NCBI GenBank assembly: GCA_035626675.1
Contig: DASPNH010000125.1
Location: 1-64,000, forward strand
Source of the DNA: DASPNH01 sp035626675
GTDB taxonomy: Bacteria; Desulfobacterota; Binatia; UBA1149; CAITLU01
DNA length: 64,000 nucleotides
Direction: 5' to 3'
Under the pieces are notes generated by a model. It worked only from the letters and a program-made list of their open reading frames with translations. It was not told the DNA's origin and made no database searches. Below are positions 16,906 through 23,593 of this stretch, piece after piece (within the stretch, counting starts at the first letter, position 1; the number at the start of each line of letters is the position of its first letter). The position numbers were made by a program, and so were the translations under genes.

Positions 16906-18378
16906 ATGGGGCCATTGATGCTCCAGCTGAGTGGACAGGGGCCGCTGCACCGGCAGGTCTATCTGGCGCTGCGCCAGTCGATCCTGTCAGGGGAGCTGCG
17001 GCGCGGCGCGCGCCTCCCGTCCTCGCGCGCGCTGGCCGAGGAGCTCTCCGTCTCGCGTACCATCACTCAGCTCGCCTACGAGCAGCTCATCGCCGAGGGA
17101 TACCTGGCCGGCCGCGTCGGATCGGGCACCTACGTTGCCGAGGAACTCGACCCGCAGCTCAACGCCGACTCCGACGAAGATGACGGCATCGATGCCGAGC
17201 CTCCGCGCCTCTCGCGCGCCGGGCGACGCGTGCTCGAGCGAAGCGCGTCGCTCTACGGCGCGGCTTTCGCGCTGCGCGGCCGCCAGCGCTACGACTTCCG
17301 TCCCGGCCTTCCTCCTCTCGCCGACTTTCCGCACGAACGATGGCGCCGCATGCTCGGGCGCCAGGCTCGCCGCCTGGACGGCGCTGCCTATGAGTATCCG
17401 CCGGCCAAGGGACTGCTCGTGCTGCGCGAGGCGCTGGTATCCTACCTTCGCCGCTCGCGCGCGCTGGTGTGCGATCCCGAGCAGATCGTCATCGTCGGCG
17501 GCTCGCAGCAGGGCCTCGACCTGGCGGCGCGCGTGCTGCTCGATCCCGACGACGAATTTCTCATCGAGGAGCCGGGCTACGAGGGGGCGCGCAACGTCTT
17601 CTCGCTGACCGGAGCGCGCGCCGTCGCCGCCCCCGTCGACGAGGAAGGCATCGTCTGCACGGCGCTGCACGAGGTTTCGCCGCGAGCACGCGTGGCCTAC
17701 GTCACGCCGTCGCATCAGTATCCGACGGGCTCCGTCCTTTCGCTGCCGCGGCGGCTCGCGCTACTGGCGTGGGCCGACCGCGCCGAGTCCTACATCGTCG
17801 AGGACGACTACGACGGCGAGTTCCGCTACTCGGGCCGCCCCCTGGCGCCGCTGAAGGCCCTGGATCGCAGCGGCCGGGTTCTGTACCTCGGCACGTTCTC
17901 CAAGGTGATGTTCCCGGCCCTGCGCCTCGGCTACCTCGTCCTGCCCAACGCTCTGGTGCGCGTGTTCGCACGCGCCAAGCCGCTGGCCGACGGCGGCACC
18001 TCGCCGCTGCTGCAGGCGACGATGGCCGACTTCGTCTCCAGCGGCAGCTTCGAGCTCTACGTCCGTCGTTTGCGTGCGCGCATGCGCGAGCGGCGCCAGG
18101 CGCTGCTCGACGCGATCGATGCGAGCCTCGGAGAGGAGGTGCGCGTGGTGGGAGGCGAGGCCGGGCTCCACATCATGCTGCAGTGGAAGAACCGGTCGCC
18201 GGCCGACGTCGATGCCATGATGGCTGCTGCAGCCGAGCGCGGCGTGGGCGTGTACTCGGCGGCGTCGTACTACATCCACCCACCCGAGGTCGGGGAGATG
18301 GTCCTCGGCTATGCCGCGATGACGCCCGCCGCCATCCGAAGCGGAATCCGCCGGCTGGCCGGAGCGGCGCGCCGCTGA
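16906..18378 (+). CDS. MocR-family regulator (GntR HTH fused to aminotransferase domain)
   Basis: A 490-residue protein from ATG 16906 (ATG 16918 is an alternative). Residues ~8-75 form a GntR winged helix (PLHRQVYLALRQSILSGEL, RLPSSRALAEELSVSR, GSGTYV). Residues ~115-490 are a fold-type I PLP domain: YEYPPAKGLLVLREAL, GGSQQGLDLAARVLLDP, YVTPSHQYPTG, DDYDGEFRY and the PLP-binding Lys in GTFSKVMFPALRLGYL. MocR proteins sense PLP or amino compounds and regulate vitamin B6, GABA or taurine metabolism. The regulated gene cannot be named; the divergent NTF2-fold gene and its own promoter are the nearest candidates. Confidence 0.92.
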   Translation: MGPLMLQLSGQGPLHRQVYLALRQSILSGELRRGARLPSSRALAEELSVSRTITQLAYEQLIAEGYLAGRVGSGTYVAEELDPQLNADSDEDDGIDAEPPRLSRAGRRVLERSASLYGAAFALRGRQRYDFRPGLPPLADFPHERWRRMLGRQARRLDGAAYEYPPAKGLLVLREALVSYLRRSRALVCDPEQIVIVGGSQQGLDLAARVLLDPDDEFLIEEPGYEGARNVFSLTGARAVAAPVDEEGIVCTALHEVSPRARVAYVTPSHQYPTGSVLSLPRRLALLAWADRAESYIVEDDYDGEFRYSGRPLAPLKALDRSGRVLYLGTFSKVMFPALRLGYLVLPNALVRVFARAKPLADGGTSPLLQATMADFVSSGSFELYVRRLRARMRERRQALLDAIDASLGEEVRVVGGEAGLHIMLQWKNRSPADVDAMMAAAAERGVGVYSAASYYIHPPEVGEMVLGYAAMTPAAIRSGIRRLAGAARR

Positions 18379-18383
18379 CGGCG

Positions 18384-18441
18384 GAAAAACGGGTCAGGCG
18401 CGTTTCTCGAAAAGGTGCCTGACCCCGCCTGACCCCTTTTT
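18384..18441 (+). terminator. GGGGTCAGGCACC-family hairpin (terminator-like repeat)
   Basis: A repeat hairpin begins 6 bp after the MocR stop: GGGTCAGGCGC then GGTGCCTGACCCC with a partial second arm and a T-run. Four related copies occur in the window (also 19385, 31341, 52456). Position and T-run suggest it terminates transcription of the MocR gene. Confidence 0.65.
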
Positions 18442-18662
18442 CGCATCAGGCGTTTGGGCATGCCGCGCTGCAGCCCGAGCAACCGGCGCGAAGTCGCACC
18501 GGCGCGTCGCGAGCGCGTGGCGCTTCTCCACACACCGGGGACAAACACCCGTCCACGAATACCCCGCAGGTGACGGCGCGTGTGACCGCCGCGTGTGAAA
18601 CGCTACAAACAGGCTGTTTCCGAGTCTTCCCTTGCTGGCATGCGGCGTGCTTAAAAGTTGCC

Positions 18663-19316
18663 ATGACCCAGAGCTGTTTCCCGTTCCCCCGGGCCACGGC
18701 GGCGCTCGCGGCCGCCATGGCATTCACCTCCGTCCTGCTGGCTCCATCGAACGCGCTGGCCGTCTGCGGCGACGTCACCGGCGATGATCAGGTCACCGGG
18801 ACCGACGCCCTGACCGTCCTGAAGGAAGCCGTCGGCCAGAACCCCGACATGACCTGCGCCGACGATCTGGTGGTCGACAACGACGTCGGCTTTGCCAACC
18901 AGCTCGAGTGCTACGGCGACGACTTCACTGCGAAGATGGAATGGTCCGAGCACCCCGAGCATACCTGGCGCGCCGAGACCGAGTACTTCCTGCCGCTCGA
19001 GCCCGATTACATCGAGGTCGACGATCTGTTCATCGGCGGTGAGATCAAGGTGCGACTGGCGGATTGCGGAACCGTCGACTTCGACCTCGACGATTGGGAC
19101 ATCGTCTATCCGATGCCCGCCGTCGGTGCCGCGTTCTTCTATCTCGACTACGAGTACGACACGGACACGCTGTTTCTGTTCCTGCACCTCGCCCCGATCG
19201 AAACCGACGACGATGGTTTCTCGGGGAACACGGCAGGGAAGCAGGCGGTTGCCTCGCGTGTGATGCTGGGATCGCGGCCCGCGCCGGAAGGCATCAGCCG
19301 CGCCATCGCGAAGTAG
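18663..19316 (+). CDS. Small exported protein with N-terminal dockerin-like repeat
   Basis: A 217-residue protein from ATG 18663. A signal peptide (ATAALAAAMAFTSVLLAPSNALA) is followed at once by a single dockerin-like calcium-loop helix, CGDVTGDDQVTGTDALTVLK, then an acidic all-beta domain rich in Asp, Glu and Tyr (FDLDDWDIVYPMPAVG). It shares the dockerin-like module with the proteins ending at 8636 and 12669, where it is at the C-terminus. The rest matches no family I recognise. Calcium binding at the cell surface is plausible. It is bounded by terminator-like hairpins on both sides, so it is probably a single-gene transcript. Confidence 0.72.
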   Translation: MTQSCFPFPRATAALAAAMAFTSVLLAPSNALAVCGDVTGDDQVTGTDALTVLKEAVGQNPDMTCADDLVVDNDVGFANQLECYGDDFTAKMEWSEHPEHTWRAETEYFLPLEPDYIEVDDLFIGGEIKVRLADCGTVDFDLDDWDIVYPMPAVGAAFFYLDYEYDTDTLFLFLHLAPIETDDDGFSGNTAGKQAVASRVMLGSRPAPEGISRAIAK

Positions 19317-19384
19317 GGCCAGGGGCCGCCTCGGCCGGCGACGCGTCGCGACTGTCAGCGCTGCGTCACGCCGGCCGAGGAACG

Positions 19385-19438
19385 AAAAAAGGGGTCAGGC
19401 ACCTTTCCGGCAGTCGAAAAGGTGCGATCCCTTTTTTT
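19385..19438. terminator. GGGGTCAGGCACC-family hairpin between convergent genes
   Basis: GGGGTCAGGCACC...GGTGCGATCCC flanked by A6 and T7 runs can act as an intrinsic terminator in both directions. It lies between the converging genes ending at 19316 and 19440. Confidence 0.7.
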
Positions 19439-19439
19439 G

Positions 19440-19772
19440 TCACGGATGCTCGACGCCCGGGGCCTTGCGGGGCTGGCCGGGGATCGGGTTGCGGCCCGGC
19501 TCGGTGACGCCGTCGGAGGCGTCGTCGTCACCGGGCGTTTTGCTGAAGTCGGTCTCGTTGCCCATGCCCTCGGGAGTGCCACGCGGAGTCGGCACGGCTC
19601 CCGGAGGTGTGTTCTCGGGCATCGCCTGGGGCGGGAGTGGATCGTTGAGCTCCTTGGGAGCTTTCTTGTCGATGTCGTTGTCGTCGACCAGGTCCGGTTG
19701 CGCCAATGCCGCCGAGCCACTGCTCAGCAGCGCCACGGCTACCGCGGCAATCGTCAGGTTCTTCAAGCGCAT
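19440..19772 (-). CDS. Small exported Pro/Asp-rich protein
   Basis: A 110-residue protein with a clear signal peptide (LTIAAVAVALLSSGSAALAQ). The mature chain of ~85 residues is hydrophilic and probably disordered, rich in Pro, Asp, Gly and Asn (PLPPQAMPENTPPGAVPTPR, KTPGDDDASDG). A GAGG sits 9 nt before the ATG. No Cys, no known domain. Function unknown; likely periplasmic or surface-associated. Confidence 0.6.
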   Translation of the reverse strand: MRLKNLTIAAVAVALLSSGSAALAQPDLVDDNDIDKKAPKELNDPLPPQAMPENTPPGAVPTPRGTPEGMGNETDFSKTPGDDDASDGVTEPGRNPIPGQPRKAPGVEHP

Positions 19773-19842
19773 GGATCACCTCACGGAGCGTTCGTTACTG
19801 ATACGGACGACGGCAATCAAGCGGGATTCGATGGCGCGGTCA

Positions 19843-19917
19843 TAAGGGGACAGTCCCCTTAAGGTTAAGGGGACAGTCCCCTTAAAACGGGCGCGATGGG
19901 GTCAGGCGCGTTTCCCA
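19843..19917. repeat. Two tandem palindromes followed by a partial GGGGTCAGGC element
   Basis: Perfect AAGGGGACAGTCCCCTT palindromes at 19844-19861 and 19866-19884 are followed at 19898-19917 by the left arm of the second hairpin family. That arm codes the last residues (GKRA) and the stop codon (19902-19904) of the minus-strand histidine kinase. Confidence 0.85.
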
Positions 19918-21167
19918 CCTAGGCGTACTTCGATGGTTGTGCCGCCGCCGCTTCGGGCCAGCGCGACTGCGCTGCCGCCGTGCAGCGCGGCGATCTGGCG
20001 TACCAGCGCAAGACCGAGGCCGACGCCGCCGCCTTCGCCTTCCTGCGTGCCCGCGCGCCGATAGAACGGCTGGAAGATCTTCTCGCGCTCGGTCTCGGGA
20101 ATGCCCGCTCCGCGGTCATGCACTCGCAGGATCGCGCCGTCGCCGCCGTCGCGATGCACGCTCGCTTCGATGGCGGAACCGCCGCCGTAGCGTCGCGCGT
20201 TCTCGAGCACGTTGCGCACCAGGCGCCGAAGCAGCCGCGCGTCGCCATCGAGGACGACGGCATCGCCGCTGACCTCGGCATCGACGAGCGCCGCTTCCTC
20301 GGCAACCAGTGCGAGCAGATCGACGGGCTCGCGCGTGGCCGCCAGCGCGCCGGCGTCGAGGCGGCTCGTCAGCAGGATCTCGCCGACCAGCTCGTCGAGC
20401 TCGCGGATGTCGCGGTCCATGCGCTCGCGCACGTCGGCGCGAGTGTCGGGCGGGAGCAGCGCAAGTGCCACGCGCATGCGCGCCAGCGGCGAGCGCAGCT
20501 CGTGCGATGCGTTGGCCAGAGCATCCTTGAGCGAGCGCACCAGGCGCTCGATGCGTTCGGCGGCGCTGTTGAAGCTGAGTGCGAGTGCGGCGACTTCGTC
20601 CTTGCCTTCGATGCGCACGCGTGCGGACAGATCCCCGCTGCCCAGCGCATCGACGCTGCGATGCAGGCGCTCGAGGCGCCCCGTCAGGCGCCGCACCACC
20701 GGATAGGCAGCCACGGCGATCGCCGTGGCGATGCCCGCCAGCATCGCCAGCGCGCCGAGGGGTCGCGGACCGTGATGACGATGACGGCGCGCCAGCACCC
20801 AGCGGCCGTCACTCATCGCCAGCGCGGCGACCATGCCGTGATCGGCGTGAAAGAGACTGCACTTGCGCGCATCGCCGGGCGGCGGTGGGAGTGCGGGGCC
20901 GACATTGGCAATGAGCTCGCCGTCGCCGTCGCGCATCGTGACGATGGCGGGAAACTTGTCGGCAAGGCGGATGAGCGCCGCGTGCTGCTCGATCTGCGGC
21001 GCCGTCTTCGGCGGCAGAGTCTGCTCGACCAGCCAGGCCACGCCGTCGAGCATCTGCATGGTCTGGAAGTCGCGCGGGACGATGGCCCAGACGATGGCCG
21101 AGCCGAGCGCGAAGAGAGCGACAGCGCCGACGAACGCGAGGTATATCTGAAGGTAGAGGCGCTTCAT
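19902..21167 (-). CDS. Sensor histidine kinase, CpxA/EnvZ-like
   Basis: A 421-residue inner-membrane kinase. Two transmembrane segments (residues ~5-28 and ~150-172) flank a ~110-residue periplasmic sensor that ends in a His-rich patch (ARRHRHHGPRP). Then come HAMP, the HisKA box NASHELRSPLARMRVAL with the phospho-His, and the ATPase boxes NVLENARRYG, DRGAGIPE and GVGLGLALVRQI. The ATG overlaps the regulator stop by 4 nt (ATGA, 21164-21167), so the two are co-translated. With the CpxP-like gene upstream this forms a complete envelope or metal stress circuit. The C-terminal four residues and stop are derived from a repeat element. Confidence 0.9.
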   Translation of the reverse strand: MKRLYLQIYLAFVGAVALFALGSAIVWAIVPRDFQTMQMLDGVAWLVEQTLPPKTAPQIEQHAALIRLADKFPAIVTMRDGDGELIANVGPALPPPPGDARKCSLFHADHGMVAALAMSDGRWVLARRHRHHGPRPLGALAMLAGIATAIAVAAYPVVRRLTGRLERLHRSVDALGSGDLSARVRIEGKDEVAALALSFNSAAERIERLVRSLKDALANASHELRSPLARMRVALALLPPDTRADVRERMDRDIRELDELVGEILLTSRLDAGALAATREPVDLLALVAEEAALVDAEVSGDAVVLDGDARLLRRLVRNVLENARRYGGGSAIEASVHRDGGDGAILRVHDRGAGIPETEREKIFQPFYRRAGTQEGEGGGVGLGLALVRQIAALHGGSAVALARSGGGTTIEVRLGGKRA

Positions 21168-21862
21168 TCGTCGGGGCGGCGTGCGAAGACGTAGCCCGTG
21201 CCGCGGATCGTCAGGATGCGGCGGGGATGGGCCGGGTCTTCCTCGATGGCGCTGCGAATGCGCGAGACGTGGACGTCGATGCTGCGGTCGAAGGCTTCGT
21301 GCGAATCGCCGCGGACCCGGCTCATCAGCATGTCGCGTGTCATGACGCGGCCGGCGTTGTCGGCCAGCGCGCACAGCAGGTCGAATTGATACGCGGTCAG
21401 CGGCCGCTCGACGCCTTCCAGACGCACGACGCGCGCGTTGCGGTCGATCTCGAGGTTGCCGTAGCGCGCGACTTCGCCACCCGGTGCCTGGGCGCCAGCG
21501 GTAGTGCGCCGCAAGACCGCGCGCAGACGCGCCAGCAGCTCACGGGGATTGAACGGCTTGGGCAGATAATCGTCGGCGCCGAGCTCGAGGCCGACGATGC
21601 GGTCGGTCTCGTCGCCTCGGGCGGTCAGCATCACGATCGGAATCGAAGAGCGGGCGCGCACGCTCCGGCAGATGTCGAAGCCGTCGCGGTCCGGAAGCAT
21701 AACGTCCAGGATGAGTGCATCGAAAGCGCCGCGTTCCAGGGTGGCCAAGCCGCTGGCGGCGTCGTGACAGACTGTCACGTCGATGGAGCTGGTGGCCAGG
21801 TACTCGCGAACCATGCTCGCCAGGCCGCGATCGTCCTCGATCATCAGGATGCGTTCGCTCAT
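21164..21862 (-). CDS. OmpR-family response regulator, CpxR-like
   Basis: A 232-residue regulator. The receiver domain has the acidic pair ED/D at residues 9-11, phospho-acceptor Asp53 in LILDVMLPDRDG, Thr in MLTARGD and Lys in PKPFNPRELL. The C-terminal winged helix contains LTAYQFDLLCALADNAGRV, RSIDVHVSRIRSAIE and ILTIRGTGYVF. It lies between the CpxP-like gene and the kinase and overlaps the latter. It probably activates its own operon. The gap to the CpxP-like stop is about 100 bp. Confidence 0.93.
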   Translation of the reverse strand: MSERILMIEDDRGLASMVREYLATSSIDVTVCHDAASGLATLERGAFDALILDVMLPDRDGFDICRSVRARSSIPIVMLTARGDETDRIVGLELGADDYLPKPFNPRELLARLRAVLRRTTAGAQAPGGEVARYGNLEIDRNARVVRLEGVERPLTAYQFDLLCALADNAGRVMTRDMLMSRVRGDSHEAFDRSIDVHVSRIRSAIEEDPAHPRRILTIRGTGYVFARRPDE

Positions 21863-21965
21863 GGCGCCGAGAAGGTTGCCTATCATCGCGACACGAGCGC
21901 GGCGAGCGGAGGTCGGCGCGGAGGAAGCCGCAGTCCAGAGGGCTTCCTCCGCGCCGGTGCACGCC

Positions 21966-22562
21966 TCAGCGACGGGAGAGAGGACCGTCGCCTTCACGGT
22001 CGTGCCCGTGATCGTGATGGTGATCCTTGAAGCGCTCCAGATGCTCGACCAGCTCCACACGCTGCTCGACCGTCAGGACTTCGGCGGTATCGGCGATCGC
22101 GTCGGAGACCGCACGCGTCAGGTCTTCGGCCAGCGCGAGCTCCTGGACGCGAAGCTTTTCGAGGGCCTCGCGATCGACGGTCGGCTGCGCCAGCAGCGCC
22201 GCGAGGGCATCGCGATGCGAGCGGTGCTGATCGCGGATGGGCTCGAGCTCGTCGACGGCCGAGGAGACGATGGCCTGGATGCGGTCCTCCTGCTCGTCGG
22301 TGGCATCCAGGCGGTGCAGCGCGAAGGAGACGACAGTGTTGATGCGCTCGCGAGCGTGCTCACCGTGGCAACCGCCGCGCGAGCTGGCAAAGGCGTGCAG
22401 CGCGGCGTCGGCGACAGGCATCGTCGAGCCTGCCAGAAAGCCGATGGCGCCGGCGGCAAGGCCGCCCAGCAAAAGGCCGGTCAGGATGCGACGGCCTCGG
22501 CGCGGAGTCTGCGGCTCTTCGGGATAGGGGTGGTTGGGCTCATAGCTTTCGGGGCTTTCCAT
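21966..22562 (-). CDS. CpxP/Spy-like periplasmic stress protein, membrane-anchored
   Basis: A 198-residue protein. A cytoplasmic N-terminus (~30 residues, PRRGRR) precedes one transmembrane segment (ILTGLLLGGLAAGAIGFLAG), then a helical domain with the LTVEQRVELVEHLERF motif typical of the LTxxQ proteins CpxP, Spy and CnrX. The C-terminus is His/Asp-rich (KDHHHDHGHDREGD), suggesting divalent metal binding. GAGGAA precedes the ATG. As first gene of the cpxR/cpxA-like operon it should be the feedback inhibitor or sensor of the kinase. The upstream 100 bp contain two AAAGTT hexamers 17 bp apart (plus strand, 22652 and 22669), possible regulator sites. Confidence 0.78.
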   Translation of the reverse strand: MESPESYEPNHPYPEEPQTPRRGRRILTGLLLGGLAAGAIGFLAGSTMPVADAALHAFASSRGGCHGEHARERINTVVSFALHRLDATDEQEDRIQAIVSSAVDELEPIRDQHRSHRDALAALLAQPTVDREALEKLRVQELALAEDLTRAVSDAIADTAEVLTVEQRVELVEHLERFKDHHHDHGHDREGDGPLSRR

Positions 22563-22683
22563 GACTGATTCCTCGTGCGGGACCGTCGCCGGTCGTTTGC
22601 GGCCGCCCCAGCGCGACCGTCGCCAAGAAACCTACCCGCGGAGAGTTTCCCAAAGTTGTCGCCAACGTAAAGTTTCATGAAGT

Positions 22684-22727
22684 GGGGTCAGGTACTGAAA
22701 ACGCGGTTTTGGGGTCAGGTACTGAAT
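22684..22727. repeat. Pair of GGGGTCAGGTACTGAA repeats, intergenic
   Basis: Copies at 22684 and 22711, 27 bp apart, directly abut the 37-bp tandem array to the right. Same arrangement as at 16231-16273, in the opposite orientation. Confidence 0.9.
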
Positions 22728-22945
22728 CGTGAGCGGCCGGCGACGGGCGGATCAGGTTGTGAATCGTGGACGGCCGGCGACGGGCGGGTCCGGTTGTGAA
22801 TCGTGAACGGCCGGCGACGGGCGGGTCAAATCGTGAATCATGAACGGCCGGCGACGAGCGGCGGCGGGACGGAATGGTGAATGGGCGGCGACGGGTCAGG
22901 TCAGGCTCAGAATCGTGAATGGCCGGCGAAGGTCAGGCACGCAAC
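22722..22945. repeat. 37-bp tandem repeat array
   Basis: About six units beginning TGAATCGTGAACGGCCGGCG and continuing ACGGGCGGGTC. The first three units are near identical at 37-bp steps; later ones degrade. The region 22563-22962 contains no gene; the array fills most of it, upstream of the CpxP-like gene and downstream of ptsN. Confidence 0.88.
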
Positions 22946-22962
22946 GCCAATAAACGCTGGAT

Positions 22963-23421
22963 TCACGATTCCATACCCGCCCCTACCAGCGCCGCATGAA
23001 CGCCAGCCGCGTCGGGCGCACTGCGCACCCTGGCCACAGTCTCTGCGCTGCGAAGAACCTTCGAGACCGCCGAGAGTGCGGTCAGCGCCTCGCTGCGCGG
23101 CTCGTCGGGCGAGACGATCGCACACACGATATCGACGGGCGCGCCATCGATGGCCGCGAAGTCGACCGGCGCGGCAAGGCGCGCGAACACGGCGCAGTTT
23201 CCGCGAACGCCGGCAGTACGCGCGTGCGGAAGCGCGATGCCCGCGCCGATGCCGGTCGAGCCGAGCTCTTCGCGCGCCAGAAGTGCGCGTTCGACTTCCG
23301 CCGCGCTGACACCGGCGTGCGGGGCGAGCTTCTCCGACAACGCGTGGAGCAGAGCGGCCTTGTCGGTTGCTCCAAGATCGACGAGCACGTGCTCGACAGG
23401 CAGGAGATCACGCAGCGGCAC
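22963..23421 (-). CDS. ptsN: PTS IIA component, nitrogen-regulatory type
   Basis: A 152-residue EIIA-Ntr-like protein. The phosphorylatable His is His66 in GIGAGIALPHARTAG, within the conserved ELGSTGIGxGIALPHAR block. The rest follows the fold (MPLRDLLPVEHVLVDLGATD; LSAVSKVLRSAE). EIIA-Ntr receives phosphate from NPr and controls targets such as potassium transport or PHB metabolism. GTG 23421 is the start; no ATG in frame is nearby. The gene stands alone, without rpoN or hpf neighbours that often accompany ptsN, so a regulatory role in a partial PTS is an inference. Confidence 0.87.
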   Translation of the reverse strand: MPLRDLLPVEHVLVDLGATDKAALLHALSEKLAPHAGVSAAEVERALLAREELGSTGIGAGIALPHARTAGVRGNCAVFARLAAPVDFAAIDGAPVDIVCAIVSPDEPRSEALTALSAVSKVLRSAETVARVRSAPDAAGVHAALVGAGMES

Positions 23422-23593
23422 GCATCGACCTTAGTCCGACAGCGAGTGCGGTCAACGATCGAGCACCGACCGCTCCGCCGATGCGGCGGCACGCCGGCAA
23501 CTCGATGAGCATCTCCCGGCCCCAAAACGACATCGGCCGCAGGCGCGGTGCCTGCGGCCGATGCCGATCTGGTGCGTTCGCGTTTCGAGTCGC

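Noticed and set aside
18636..18651. Sigma-54-like TGGCAT-N6-GTGC upstream of the 18663 gene
   Set aside because: Spacing of GG and GC fits, but the transcript would start at or after the ATG, giving a leaderless message. Two consensus positions are off.
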